DNA of 64,000 nucleotides from NCBI GenBank assembly GCA_045595845.1, contig JAZOBF010000043.1, positions 10,904 through 74,903 of the forward strand, given 5' to 3'. The DNA comes from RGIG3009 sp045595845 (GTDB lineage Bacteria > Bacillota > Clostridia > Oscillospirales > Acutalibacteraceae). The translations under genes and the position numbers were made by a program. The notes under the pieces were generated by a model, which saw only the letters and a list, made by a program, of their open reading frames with translations, had not been told where the DNA came from and searched no databases. Within the stretch, counting starts at the first letter, position 1, and each line of letters starts with the position of its first letter. Positions 48,778 to 57,594 of the stretch are shown in pieces.

Positions 48778-49785
48778 ATGGCGAACGATGTAAAATTCGA
48801 AGGCAAGGACAGACGCCTTGCGAAAATCGAGAAATTTTTAGCCGAGAACGATCTCGGTTCGTTGGAAGCGTGCCGCGACCTCTGCGAGAGCAAGGGTATT
48901 GATGTGGCGGCAATCGTTAAGGGCGTACAGCCCATCGCGTTTGAAAACGCGGTATGGGCGTATACCTTAGGCGTTGCACTCGCGCTCAAACGCGGCATTA
49001 CCGATGCGGCAGAGGCGTCTGCTGTGATTGGCGAAGGTCTGCAGGCGTTCTGCGTTCCCGGTTCGGTTGCCGAGCAGCGCAATGTAGGCCTCGGTCACGG
49101 CAACCTTGGTAAAATGCTGTTGTCGGAAGAAACGGATTGCTTTGCGTTCCTCGCAGGTCATGAGTCTTTTGCGGCGGCGGAGGGTGCTATCGGCATTGCG
49201 CGTACGGCAAACAAAGCCCGCAAACAACCGCTTCGCGTTATCCTCAATGGTCTTGGTAAAGATGCGGCGTATATCATCAGCCGTATCAACGGTTTCACCT
49301 ATGTGGAAACCGAATATGATTTTTACACCGGCGATCTGAAGATTGTCCGTGAAAAAGCGTTCTCCGACGGTGAGCGCGCAAAGGTCAAATGCTACGGCGC
49401 CAACGATGTTTCCGAAGGCGTTGCCATTATGAAGCATGAAAAGGTTGAGGTTTCCATTACCGGCAACTCCACCAACCCGACTCGCTTCCAGCACCCCGTA
49501 GCCGGCACCTATAAGAAATGGACAATGGAGAACGGCAAAAAATACTTCTCCGTGGCTTCCGGCGGCGGCACGGGCCGCACGCTGCATCCCGATAATGTGG
49601 CGGCAGGTCCGGCGTCCTACGGTTTGACCGATACCATGGGCCGTATGCACGGCGATGCCCAGTTTGCGGGTTCGTCCTCCGTCCCGGCTCATGTGGAAAT
49701 GATGGGCCTTATCGGTGCAGGTAACAACCCCATGGTCGGCATGACCGTTGCTTGCGCAGTTGCTGTCTCCGAAGCACTGAAATAA
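48778..49785 (+). CDS. GGGtGRT-family protein of unknown function
   Basis: 335 residues with the defining motif SGGGTGRTLHPDNVAAGP near residue 260 and a conserved LGHGNLGKMLLSEET stretch near residue 105. No catalytic motif is known for the family. It is always paired with the NifU-like gene in the genomes I recall, so an iron-sulfur-dependent role is plausible (inference). Codon choice is strongly biased, as in highly expressed genes. AAGAGGAGG precedes the ATG. Confidence 0.9.
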   Translation: MANDVKFEGKDRRLAKIEKFLAENDLGSLEACRDLCESKGIDVAAIVKGVQPIAFENAVWAYTLGVALALKRGITDAAEASAVIGEGLQAFCVPGSVAEQRNVGLGHGNLGKMLLSEETDCFAFLAGHESFAAAEGAIGIARTANKARKQPLRVILNGLGKDAAYIISRINGFTYVETEYDFYTGDLKIVREKAFSDGERAKVKCYGANDVSEGVAIMKHEKVEVSITGNSTNPTRFQHPVAGTYKKWTMENGKKYFSVASGGGTGRTLHPDNVAAGPASYGLTDTMGRMHGDAQFAGSSSVPAHVEMMGLIGAGNNPMVGMTVACAVAVSEALK

Positions 49786-49794
49786 ATTGTTTTA

Positions 49795-49830
49795 AAAACC
49801 GCCGCAGGAAATCCCTGCGGCGGTTTTTTG
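49795..49830 (+). terminator. Intrinsic terminator
   Basis: A 14-pair stem AAAACCGCCGCAGG/CCTGCGGCGGTTTT and T-tract, after the GGGtGRT gene. Confidence 0.92.
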
Positions 49831-49833
49831 TGA

Positions 49834-49862
49834 TTGACAGACTACGCAAAACGCGGTATGAT
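49834..49862 (+). promoter_or_regulatory. Promoter of the PfkB kinase gene
   Basis: TTGACA and TATGAT with a 17-base spacer, 41 bases before the start codon. Confidence 0.78.
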
Positions 49863-49902
49863 AACGGTGTGTGGAGTATTTTGAACAAGGAGCGAAAACA
49901 GT

Positions 49903-50859
49903 ATGAAACGAATTGCTTGTATCGGCAGTGTCACAACAGATATTCTGGTAAAACCCGCAGATGCGATTCCCGCCCCCGGCGTTTTGCAGTATGTGGACGA
50001 TGTGCAGATGCATGTCGGTGGTTGTGCCGCCAACGCCGCGATGGATATGGGGAAGATGGGCATCCCGTCGGAGCTCATTTGCTTGGTCGGTGAGGACAAT
50101 TTCGGCAACTTTGTAAAAGCGTCCGCTTCGCAAGCGGGTGTCGGTATCAAAGGTATCCGCTCACGCGCGAGTGTGCCTACCACCGGTTCGGTCGTGTGTA
50201 TCAACTCTTCCGGTGAACGCAGCTTTATGTACAACCCCGCCAGCACTTCGGATTTTTCGTTAGAAGACATCGATGAGGATGTTTTGGCTTCGTGTGACAT
50301 CATTTTCGTGGCGGGCGCCATGTTGCTCACAAAATTTGACGGTGAGCCGTGCGCCCAACTTATGAAACGCATGCAGGAAGCGGGCAAATTCACGGTGATG
50401 GATACCGCTTGGGATTCCGAAGATGTATGGCTCCCGAAAATAGAAGCGGTACTCCCTTATCTGGATTTGTTTATGCCCAGTTATGATGAGGCGGTTAAAC
50501 TGACGGGCGAGACCGATGCCGACCGTATTGCCGACTTTTTCTTTGACAAAGGTGTCAAGACGGTTATCATCAAGATCGGCAGTAAAGGTGCTTTGATCTG
50601 TGAGACCCGTGAAAAACGCTACATACTGCCGACTTATCTCTCGGTCAAACCGGTGGATACGACCGGTGCGGGAGACTCGTTCTGTGCGGGCTTTTTGTCC
50701 GGCCTTTCCATGGGCTGGGATTACCGCCGCAGCGGACAGCTTGCGAATGCGGTCGGTACGCACTGCATCATGGCAATCGGCGCCACGGGTGCCATCGGCA
50801 AGGTAGACACCATCTTGAAGTTTATGGAAGAGCACAAGGACGAAGTACCGCTCGACTGA
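49903..50859 (+). CDS. PfkB-family carbohydrate or nucleoside kinase
   Basis: 318 residues. PfkB signature 1 is VGGCAANAAMDMGKMG, and signature 2 is DTTGAGDSFCAGFLSG with catalytic Asp. Residues ICLVGEDNFGNFV and GERSFMYNPAST place it near the ribokinase/adenosine kinase branch. The substrate cannot be fixed from sequence. It is monocistronic between two terminators. Confidence 0.9.
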   Translation: MKRIACIGSVTTDILVKPADAIPAPGVLQYVDDVQMHVGGCAANAAMDMGKMGIPSELICLVGEDNFGNFVKASASQAGVGIKGIRSRASVPTTGSVVCINSSGERSFMYNPASTSDFSLEDIDEDVLASCDIIFVAGAMLLTKFDGEPCAQLMKRMQEAGKFTVMDTAWDSEDVWLPKIEAVLPYLDLFMPSYDEAVKLTGETDADRIADFFFDKGVKTVIIKIGSKGALICETREKRYILPTYLSVKPVDTTGAGDSFCAGFLSGLSMGWDYRRSGQLANAVGTHCIMAIGATGAIGKVDTILKFMEEHKDEVPLD

Positions 50860-50872
50860 TAAACCCCAACAA

Positions 50873-50904
50873 AAACGCCAAGCGAATGTACTCGCTTGGC
50901 GTTT
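50873..50904. terminator. Bidirectional intrinsic terminator
   Basis: A 13-pair stem AAACGCCAAGCGA/TCGCTTGGCGTTT with a six-base loop, between converging PfkB kinase and DtxR-type regulator. Confidence 0.9.
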
Positions 50905-50906
50905 GC

Positions 50907-51263
50907 TTATTTTCTGTTTTTGATGGCGTTAAAGGTTTCGCCGCTGATAACATGTTCGATCTTACACGCATCCTCCGATGCGGTCTCCTCGCTCACACCC
51001 AGTGCGATAAAAAAGTCGGTCAGTACGCGATGGCGTTCGTAGGTACGCTCGGCAACCGTAATGCCGATCTCGGTCAATTGTAAATACCCGTTACCATCCA
51101 CGGTGATAAACCCGCCGTTTTTGAGAAGCCCGACGGCACGGCTGACACTTGGTTTGGAATACCCCATTTTCTCTGCTACATCAATACTGCGAACGGCGAC
51201 TTTTTGCTTGGACAACAGGTAAATGGTTTCAAGATACATTTCGCCCGATTCTTGCAAGTTCAC
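50907..51263 (-). CDS. DtxR/MntR-family metal-dependent regulator
   Basis: 118 residues: ESGEMYLETIYLLSKQ, SIDVAEKMGYSKPSVSRAVGLLKNGG (winged HTH) and metal/dimer domain with ERHRVLTDFFIALGVSEETASEDACKIEH (Glu, His and Cys ligands). It lacks the C-terminal SH3 domain, as in MntR. The GTG at 51263 follows AAAGGAGG by seven bases. It presumably senses manganese or iron; no transporter target is nearby. Confidence 0.92.
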   Translation of the reverse strand: MNLQESGEMYLETIYLLSKQKVAVRSIDVAEKMGYSKPSVSRAVGLLKNGGFITVDGNGYLQLTEIGITVAERTYERHRVLTDFFIALGVSEETASEDACKIEHVISGETFNAIKNRK

Positions 51264-51339
51264 AAAGCCGCCTCCTTTATAACAGTCATTATATATAGTA
51301 TACCACGAAATTTGTGCTTTGCAAGAATTTATTGAAGTC

Positions 51340-51368
51340 TTGCTATCGTACGGTGAAAAGCGTATAAT
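51340..51368 (+). promoter_or_regulatory. Promoter of the flavodoxin-fold reductase gene
   Basis: TTGCTA and TATAAT with a 17-base spacer, 22 bases before the start codon. Confidence 0.72.
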
Positions 51369-51390
51369 GGTGATAAGGAGGAAAATGACG

Positions 51391-52008
51391 ATGAAAGTTT
51401 TATTGATAAACGGAAGTCCTCGTGTGGGTGGTAACACCGCGGTAGCTTTGGCAGAAATGCAAGCGGTATTTACCAAAAATAACATTGAAACCGAAATGAT
51501 ACAGGTGGGTAACCGTGATATTCGCGGCTGTGTTGCGTGCTTTCAATGCGTAAAGACGGGCAAATGTGCAATTGACGATATGGTCAATGAAATTGCAAGG
51601 AAATTTGAACAATGCGACGGGTTGGTGTTGGGCAGTCCTGTGTATTATGCGGCGGCTAACGGCACGCTGATTTCCTTACTGGACCGCTTATTTTACAGCA
51701 CCGGCTTTGACAAACGAATGAAGGTTGGTGCTTCGGTGGCTGTTGCACGGCGCGGAGGCTGTTCCACGACATTTGACCAACTGAATAAGTACTTTACCAT
51801 TTCGGGTATGCCGGTGGTTTCCAGTCAGTATTGGAACAGCGTACACGGCAGAGCGCCGGGACAGGCAAGCGAGGATGCAGAAGGATTGCAGACGATGCGC
51901 GTACTCGCCGAAAACATGGTTTTCTTAATGAAAAGCATCGCGCTTGGCAAGGAAACCTTTGGATTACCCGAACAGGAAAAACGAGTGTGGACCAACTTCA
52001 TCGGATAA
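51391..52008 (+). CDS. Flavodoxin-fold FMN-dependent NAD(P)H reductase
   Basis: 205 residues. LLINGSPRVGGNTAVAL is the FMN-binding loop, and GCVACFQCVKTGKCAIDDM carries the Cys-rich pattern seen in iron-sulfur flavoprotein-like reductases. GSPVYYAAANGTL is also family-typical. The second of two close ATGs is used (51391) because AAGGAGG is nine bases upstream. It heads a run of four genes with an acetyltransferase, a nitroreductase and a 1-phosphofructokinase. Confidence 0.9.
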   Translation: MKVLLINGSPRVGGNTAVALAEMQAVFTKNNIETEMIQVGNRDIRGCVACFQCVKTGKCAIDDMVNEIARKFEQCDGLVLGSPVYYAAANGTLISLLDRLFYSTGFDKRMKVGASVAVARRGGCSTTFDQLNKYFTISGMPVVSSQYWNSVHGRAPGQASEDAEGLQTMRVLAENMVFLMKSIALGKETFGLPEQEKRVWTNFIG

Positions 52009-52019
52009 GGTGACTATGT

Positions 52020-52451
52020 ATGCGAACAGAACAGTTTCAAGGTGTTCCGCAGGAGGCGCTGACCGTTCGTATCGCGGTTTTTGTGGAGGAGCAGGGTTTT
52101 GCGGACGAGATCGATGAGATTGATGGTATCGCTACCCATTTTGTCTTGTTTTCGGATGAACAAAAGCCAATTGCGACATGCCGTGTTTTTGCGACGGACG
52201 GCAAAGGCGAATACATATTAGGAAGACTGTGCGTCCTCAAAGAACATCGTGGCAAAGGCTACGGCAGTTCGTTGATAGAACAAGCCGAGCGATATGTGAC
52301 AGCACTCGGCGGCAATCGTTTACGCTTGCATTCGCAGTATCATGCGGCATCCTTTTACGAAAAGCTTGGGTATGTCGCCTACGGAGAGGTAGAGAACGAG
52401 CAAGGCAAACCGCACATTTGGATGGTCAAACATATTAAAGGAATGGTATGA
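52020..52451 (+). CDS. GNAT-family N-acetyltransferase (ElaA-like)
   Basis: 143 residues. AVFVEEQGFADEIDEID near the start and LGRLCVLKEHRGKGYGSSLIEQAERYV with the acetyl-CoA loop RGKGYG mark the GNAT/ElaA family. It transfers an acetyl group to an unknown amine. It lies 11 bases after the reductase gene. Confidence 0.9.
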   Translation: MRTEQFQGVPQEALTVRIAVFVEEQGFADEIDEIDGIATHFVLFSDEQKPIATCRVFATDGKGEYILGRLCVLKEHRGKGYGSSLIEQAERYVTALGGNRLRLHSQYHAASFYEKLGYVAYGEVENEQGKPHIWMVKHIKGMV

Positions 52452-52452
52452 T

Positions 52453-52986
52453 ATGAACTTTTTAGACATTGCAAAAACGCGCCAATCTTGCCGCAGTTTT
52501 GATGCGGACCGTGCGGTAGAGCCACAAAAAATAGAATCCGTTTTAGAGGCGGTACGGTTGTCCCCCTCTGCTTGTAACAGACAGCCGTACCATCTGACAG
52601 TTTGTACCGGCAAGCTTGCCGCCCGCGTTGCCAAAGCTACCCAAAAGCTCGGCGCCAACCGCTTTACATCGGATGCACCGGTGCACATTATCCTGTCCGA
52701 AAAACCCAACACCAAAGCTACCGCTCTTGGTGCCAAGGTGACGGGCACGGATTACCGTTCCATTGACATTGGTATTGCGGTTGCTTATCTTACGGCAGAG
52801 GCGACCGCACAGGGGCTTTCTACCTGTATTCTGGGTTGGTTTGACGGCAACAAGCTACGTGAATTGTGCGGACTTGACGGTGAGGCACGGCTGGTCGTCT
52901 CGCTCGGCTATGCTAAGGCGGATGCGGTGCTGCGCGACAAAGAGCGAAAAACTCTTGATGAGCTCGTTACGCGTTTATCCGACTGA
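52453..52986 (+). CDS. Nitroreductase-family protein
   Basis: 177 residues. FLDIAKTRQSCRSFDADRAVE and LEAVRLSPSACNRQPYHL are the FMN-binding nitroreductase motifs, and SIDIGIAVAYLTAEATAQGLSTCILGWF matches the dimer core. It lies one base after the acetyltransferase stop, in the same transcript. The electron acceptor is unknown. Confidence 0.92.
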   Translation: MNFLDIAKTRQSCRSFDADRAVEPQKIESVLEAVRLSPSACNRQPYHLTVCTGKLAARVAKATQKLGANRFTSDAPVHIILSEKPNTKATALGAKVTGTDYRSIDIGIAVAYLTAEATAQGLSTCILGWFDGNKLRELCGLDGEARLVVSLGYAKADAVLRDKERKTLDELVTRLSD

Positions 52987-52999
52987 TAGGGGAAATACC

Positions 53000-53905
53000 A
53001 TGATTTATACCGTTACTTGTAACCCTGCATTAGACTATATACTGCAGGTGCCGCATCTGCAAAAGGCAGGCATTAACCGTTCTGAGCGGGAAACGCTGAC
53101 ATACGGCGGAAAAGGTGTCAATGTATCCGCGGTTCTTGCTCGATTGTCCGTACCGACGCGTGCGATGGGTTTTACGGCAGGACTGATGGGTGAAAAACTG
53201 AAAAGTTTACTGTCCGCAGAGGGGATTGAATGTGATTTCGTGGATCTGCCGGCGGGAGAAACGCGTATCAATGTCAAGATTCGGGCACAACAGGAACTGG
53301 ATATCAACGCATCCGGTCCGTCGGTATCGACTTCGGATGTGGAACGGTTGCTTCAAAAACTCGATTCACTGCGTGCCGACGATATGTTGGTGCTTGCCGG
53401 CACGATCCCGCGCGGACTGCCGCAGGATCTGTACCTTCAAATGTTGAAACGGGTTGATGGGCGGGGCGTGTTGACGGTGGTGGATGCCCAGGGTGAGTTG
53501 TTGCGCAACACCTTGCCGCATCGGCCATTCCTTATTAAACCCAATCACCACGAACTCGGCGCCCTGTTCGGAAAAGAACTGCACACCACCGACGAAATCC
53601 TTGCGTGCGCACGGCGGTTACAGACGGAGGGCGCGCGAAATGTTTTAGTATCCCGCGCCGAGAGTGGCGCGATACTCGTGGATGAAACGGGTGTCTGTCA
53701 TACCGTCGGTACGGTCAGTGGTCCTCTGCGCAACTCGGTCGGGTGCGGAGATAGTATGGTAGCGGGCTTTTTAGCGGGTTATTTGAAACACAAAGACTAT
53801 GCCTACGCCTTGCGTCTCGGTGCTGCTTGCGGAAACGCTACTGCGTTTTCGGATACGCTGGCGACGGCGGGGGAAATTGAGGCGGTGTTGTCGCGGTTAC
53901 CGTAA
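53000..53905 (+). CDS. fruK: 1-phosphofructokinase family sugar kinase
   Basis: 301 residues. It opens MIYTVTCNPALDYILQVP, carries TYGGKGVNVSAVLARL (signature 1) and NSVGCGDSMVAGFLAGYLK (signature 2). This matches FruK/LacC-type PfkB enzymes. It phosphorylates fructose-1-phosphate or tagatose-6-phosphate; no fructose PTS is nearby to decide. AGGGGAAAT precedes the ATG, and the start at 53000 matches the family. Confidence 0.88.
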   Translation: MIYTVTCNPALDYILQVPHLQKAGINRSERETLTYGGKGVNVSAVLARLSVPTRAMGFTAGLMGEKLKSLLSAEGIECDFVDLPAGETRINVKIRAQQELDINASGPSVSTSDVERLLQKLDSLRADDMLVLAGTIPRGLPQDLYLQMLKRVDGRGVLTVVDAQGELLRNTLPHRPFLIKPNHHELGALFGKELHTTDEILACARRLQTEGARNVLVSRAESGAILVDETGVCHTVGTVSGPLRNSVGCGDSMVAGFLAGYLKHKDYAYALRLGAACGNATAFSDTLATAGEIEAVLSRLP

Positions 53906-53944
53906 AGGAGAAAAACATTGCGAAACAAATTTGGTGAATAAATG

Positions 53945-53972
53945 AAAAAGCTCCCCGACGGGGAGCTTTTTT
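53945..53972 (+). terminator. Intrinsic terminator after fruK
   Basis: AAAAAGCTCCCC pairs with GGGGAGCTTTTT, with a T-tract. Confidence 0.9.
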
Positions 53973-54058
53973 AGTGGGCTAAAAAACAGGGAGTTGTTTG
54001 TTGTCGTCGTAAGTGATGGCGTATGGCAAAAAGAACGCGAAAACTATGTAAACCCCAA

Positions 54059-54091
54059 CAAAAAACCCTACAGATCATCCGTAGGGTTTTT
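54059..54091. terminator. Intrinsic terminator of the hexuronate reductase gene
   Basis: AAAACCCTAC pairs with GTAGGGTTTT around a nine-base loop, with A and T tracts on both sides. It serves the minus-strand SDR gene. The stretch between this and the fruK terminator holds no gene. Confidence 0.85.
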
Positions 54092-54135
54092 TGTATACCG
54101 TTCTTATTATGCGAAAAGATAGTAGCGTTTCTTCT

Positions 54136-54981
54136 TTACACACCCGAATATGCCGAAAATCCGCAGTCAACAGGTAGTACGATGCCCGAAATTGCGGATG
54201 CCGAACGATCGTCACACAAGAAGAGTGTGGCGCCAAGAAGCTCGCTTGCATCAACGAATCTGCCCATCGGAGTTCCGTTGAGAATTTTTGCACTTCTCGC
54301 TGTAGGCGTACCATCCTCATTATAGAGGAGTTTATAGTTTTGTGCCGACACAAGAAATCCGGGAGCTATTGCATTACAGCGAATACCCGTACCGGCGAAA
54401 TGTGTGGCGAGCCATTGTGTAAAATTAGAGATACCGGCCTTTGCCGCCGAATATGCGGGAATCTTGGTCAGGGGTGTATACGCGTTCATGGAAGAGATAT
54501 TCAGTACGCAACCTGCCTTTTTCGCTACCATATCCTTTGCGAACGCCTGAGTGGGCAAGAGGGTGCCTTGGAAATTAAGCTTGAAAACAAAATCAACGCC
54601 ATCTGGCTGAAGATCAAAGAAGGATGTTTTGCCTTCTTTTGCCTCGTGCTGATACTCATTATCCGTTGTGGCTCTCGGGTTGTTTCCGCCAGCGCCGTTA
54701 ACAAGAATGTCGCATTCTCCCAGGTCAGCAAGCACAGACTTGTGTACTTCCTCAAGGGCTTCGGCATCGAGCACATTCGCATGATAACCCTCACAAATCA
54801 AGCCCTCGGCCTTCAGTTCATCGGAAAGCTTCTTTACGGCATCTTCGTTAAGATCCAGTGCCGCTACCTTTGCACCCGATTGCGCGAACGCTCTTGCCAT
54901 AGTACCGCAGATAAGCCCGCCGGCACCGGTAACGACAACGACCTTACCACTGTAATCTATGTTGATGGGAAGCTGTATCAT
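54136..54981 (-). CDS. SDR-family D-fructuronate (mannonate) oxidoreductase
   Basis: 281 residues. Rossmann motif VVVTGAGGLICGTMARAFA, NGAGGNNPRAT (SDR N-A-G-G element) and catalytic NISSMNAY...YSAAKAGI (Ser-Tyr-Lys). A DEYQHEAKEG-type insertion near residue 110 is typical of SDR mannonate oxidoreductases. It interconverts fructuronate and mannonate, directly before UxuA in the pathway. The gap to uxuA is 12 bases. Codon choice favours CTT/CTC for leucine. Confidence 0.88.
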   Translation of the reverse strand: MIQLPINIDYSGKVVVVTGAGGLICGTMARAFAQSGAKVAALDLNEDAVKKLSDELKAEGLICEGYHANVLDAEALEEVHKSVLADLGECDILVNGAGGNNPRATTDNEYQHEAKEGKTSFFDLQPDGVDFVFKLNFQGTLLPTQAFAKDMVAKKAGCVLNISSMNAYTPLTKIPAYSAAKAGISNFTQWLATHFAGTGIRCNAIAPGFLVSAQNYKLLYNEDGTPTARSAKILNGTPMGRFVDASELLGATLFLCDDRSASAISGIVLPVDCGFSAYSGV

Positions 54982-54993
54982 ATGATTCTCTCC

Positions 54994-56082
54994 TTATTTT
55001 TTATCGAATTTTTCAAGGTAATCCCATATGCCTAACATATACATAATACCAAGCGCACGGTCATAAAGTCCGTAGCCGGGGCGTACATTACCCGGTCCCT
55101 CATTCCAGAGGTGCCGGCCGTGGTCGGGACGGATATACCCCTCATAGCCGCAGTCGTGGTAAGCCTTTAAGATATCAAGAATACCCGTATCACCGTCACA
55201 GTCTCTGTGACTTGCCTCGGAAAAATCACCGTTCTCGAAATGCTTTACATTCCGTATGTGCGCAAAGGCAATTCTATCGCAATGCTTGCGCACGATCTCT
55301 GCGACATTGTTGCTCGGATCTGCATTAAGGCTTCCTGAACAAAGCGTTAAACAGTTGTATTCATCGTCAACCATTTTCAGGAAGCGATCAATGTTTTCCT
55401 CGTTGACGAGCAATCGCGGAAGTCCGAAAATATCCCATGGCGGATCGTCCATATGGATGGCCATCTTGATATCGCACTCGCGGCAAGTAGGTATAATCGC
55501 CTCAAGGAAGTATTTAAGATTCGCCCAAAGCTTTTCGTGGTCAACTCCCTCGTACGCACGAAAAAGCTCGTCGAGCTTTGCCATTCGTTCCGGTTCCCAA
55601 CCGGGAAAAGACATATTATACTTTTCGGTAAAATCAAGAATGTACTTTGCCATGGCGTTATAGTCATCTTGAATCATATTTTTTTCGTAGAACAGTGCCG
55701 TCGAGCCGTCACCTACGGGATGGAAAAGATTACTTCTCGTCCAATCGAATATCGGCATGAAGTTATAGCAGATAACCTTAACGCCAAACTTCGACAGGTT
55801 GCGGATACACTGCTTATAATTCTCAATGTACTTATCCCGCGTGGGCAACCCAATTTTGATGTCGTCGTGCACATTCACCGATTCGACCACATCCATATTG
55901 AAACCATATTCGTCAAGTTGTCGCTTCACCTCGGCTATCTCGTGTTCTTCCCACACCTCGCCGGGCATTTTATGATGAAGCGCCCAGACGATACCGTCTA
56001 CTCCGGGTATTTGCTTAATGTCGGAGAGCTTAATGTTGTCATTTCCCTCTCCGTACCAGCGGAATGTCATTTTCATTGGCAT
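54994..56082 (-). CDS. uxuA: D-mannonate dehydratase
   Basis: 362 residues of the UxuA xylose-isomerase-like barrel: MTFRWYGEGND, WALHHKMPGEVWEEHEI, CYNFMPIFDWTRS, MAIHMDDPPWDIFGLPR, LCSGSLNADPSNN and FAHIRNV carry the manganese ligands. It dehydrates mannonate to 2-keto-3-deoxygluconate. GGGAGGT stands five bases before the ATG at 56082. It starts the uxuA-SDR operon. Confidence 0.97.
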   Translation of the reverse strand: MPMKMTFRWYGEGNDNIKLSDIKQIPGVDGIVWALHHKMPGEVWEEHEIAEVKRQLDEYGFNMDVVESVNVHDDIKIGLPTRDKYIENYKQCIRNLSKFGVKVICYNFMPIFDWTRSNLFHPVGDGSTALFYEKNMIQDDYNAMAKYILDFTEKYNMSFPGWEPERMAKLDELFRAYEGVDHEKLWANLKYFLEAIIPTCRECDIKMAIHMDDPPWDIFGLPRLLVNEENIDRFLKMVDDEYNCLTLCSGSLNADPSNNVAEIVRKHCDRIAFAHIRNVKHFENGDFSEASHRDCDGDTGILDILKAYHDCGYEGYIRPDHGRHLWNEGPGNVRPGYGLYDRALGIMYMLGIWDYLEKFDKK

Positions 56083-56153
56083 ATGTTACCTCCCTGATTT
56101 TATTAGCCCAATATTGTTGTGTAATACGATAGTCTACATTCTTGACCAAACAA

Positions 56154-57380
56154 TTACGCCCTGACGACATCTCTGTATTCTTTCGGCGTTTTTCCCACTT
56201 GTTTTTTGAATATTTTCGAAAAATATTGCACATCCATTATCCCACAGTGCAGGGCAACGGTCTGAATTTGCAGATGTGTCGTACTCAAAAGATATTTAGC
56301 GTGTTCGATTCGTTTGTCTCGTACGTATGCCGATAATGTCTTGCCCGTTTCTTTTTTGAATACAGTCGCAAGATATCCGCTGCTCACACCTTGCCGCTTG
56401 GCTATGGTGCTCAAGGACAGCTCGGCAGATATGTCCGAGTCTATCATGACTATCGTCTTTTTTACGATAGGAGAATATGTCTTCATGGAGTGCGTACGCA
56501 CCAAACGGCAGTACGAGGAAAAGATTTCCCGCATAAGCCCCGATACCGTATTGATGTTCGATATCAGCTCTATTTTGGTGGCAAATTTTGACGAAAGCGC
56601 ATCGATATGTATGGGGTGCACACCGCCGTCTTCTGCCGCCTTTCGGAGAAGGGTGTTCATAATTATACAATAGTTTTTTGCATTTCTAACGGGATCTTGC
56701 ACACGCTTCTCAAACAACTGCTCGTTGAAAGCAGCCGAAAGCAACTCTCCCTTGTGTTGTTGCCCGAGCGATACCGCACGTATCAGCTCGTTCTCAAAGG
56801 CATATCGTTTCTCCATCATCTCGGCACTTGCGAGCATCTCCGCGGCACTCTCGCCATGCGGGGCGCCGTCGGTAGAAATCTGAGGCAAGGTATACTCCTT
56901 GCTCACCTCGACGATGGCGAAAGACGGAATCTGCCATATTCGCTCACAGAATGCGTTTATTACGGCAAAAATGCGGTCGTTCTCGGAAACAACCGGGACA
57001 GTTGAATAGTATTCTTTTAGATTTTTTTGTCCGGTGGGATCGAGCCCCATTTTTTCCCCAATTTCAAGAATATCCTTTGAGGGGAGGACGGCAGAAAGAT
57101 ACGGGCCGATAAGCAGAATGTTTTTTTCGCTTAGGATGGGAAGTCTGAAGCAAATGTATCGAAGCTTGAATTCATTGTATAGCAGATACTTTGTCTTGCT
57201 TTCTACAGTTCCGATCACCCTTTGCACCGTCTCGTCTGATTTTGAAAAATACCCGACCACACTGTTGAATCTGGAGTAAACCGTCAGACCTATATTGTCA
57301 AATGTGGATAGAACCGAGGTGTGAATATGACATTTTTGAAGAATTTCGCAGAAAAAATTCAAATCGTTGTCGATGTTCAT
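56154..57380 (-). CDS. AraC-family regulator of the hexuronate cluster
   Basis: 408 residues. A long N-terminal sensory part (FFCEILQKCHIHTSVLSTF, about 1-180) resembles PAS/sensor-bearing regulators. The C-terminal 100 carry two AraC HTH units, LSLSTIAKRQGVSSGYLATVFKKETGKTLSAY and IQTVALHCGIMDVQYFSKIFKKQVGKTPKEY. AGGAGGTGG lies before the ATG at 57380; frames running upstream enter AT-rich intergenic DNA. It is placed between uxuA and the divergent transporter, as a local controller. Confidence 0.9.
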   Translation of the reverse strand: MNIDNDLNFFCEILQKCHIHTSVLSTFDNIGLTVYSRFNSVVGYFSKSDETVQRVIGTVESKTKYLLYNEFKLRYICFRLPILSEKNILLIGPYLSAVLPSKDILEIGEKMGLDPTGQKNLKEYYSTVPVVSENDRIFAVINAFCERIWQIPSFAIVEVSKEYTLPQISTDGAPHGESAAEMLASAEMMEKRYAFENELIRAVSLGQQHKGELLSAAFNEQLFEKRVQDPVRNAKNYCIIMNTLLRKAAEDGGVHPIHIDALSSKFATKIELISNINTVSGLMREIFSSYCRLVRTHSMKTYSPIVKKTIVMIDSDISAELSLSTIAKRQGVSSGYLATVFKKETGKTLSAYVRDKRIEHAKYLLSTTHLQIQTVALHCGIMDVQYFSKIFKKQVGKTPKEYRDVVRA

Positions 57381-57501
57381 ACCGTTCTTCCACCTCCTGA
57401 CATCTTCGGCAATTTGATAGTTATTGTTAATAGTATACGATATGTTTTTGATAATTGCAACAAGTATTCTAATGTTAAAATTAAAATAATACAAAAACAC
57501 A

Positions 57502-57542
57502 GTAGTTTTTTACTACCATTTTTCTCGTCAGTGGAGTATAAT
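57502..57542 (+). promoter_or_regulatory. Control region of the GPH transporter gene
   Basis: A -10 TATAAT at 57537-57542 lacks a good -35. An inverted repeat GTAGT-N5-ACTAC (57502-57516) lies right at the expected -35 position, a plausible site for the adjacent AraC protein. Confidence 0.5.
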
Positions 57543-57594
57543 GATTATTGTTATCATTGCACTCTAACAAAAAATCAGAAAGAGGAAAATGACA

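Noticed and set aside
53973..54058. Possible small gene between two terminators after fruK
   Set aside because: Only short frames without ribosome sites. The stretch is bounded by converging terminators.
50862..54065. Repeat AAACCCCAACAAAAA near 50862 and 54049
   Set aside because: Two short copies next to unrelated terminators, with no longer homology around them. Likely chance.
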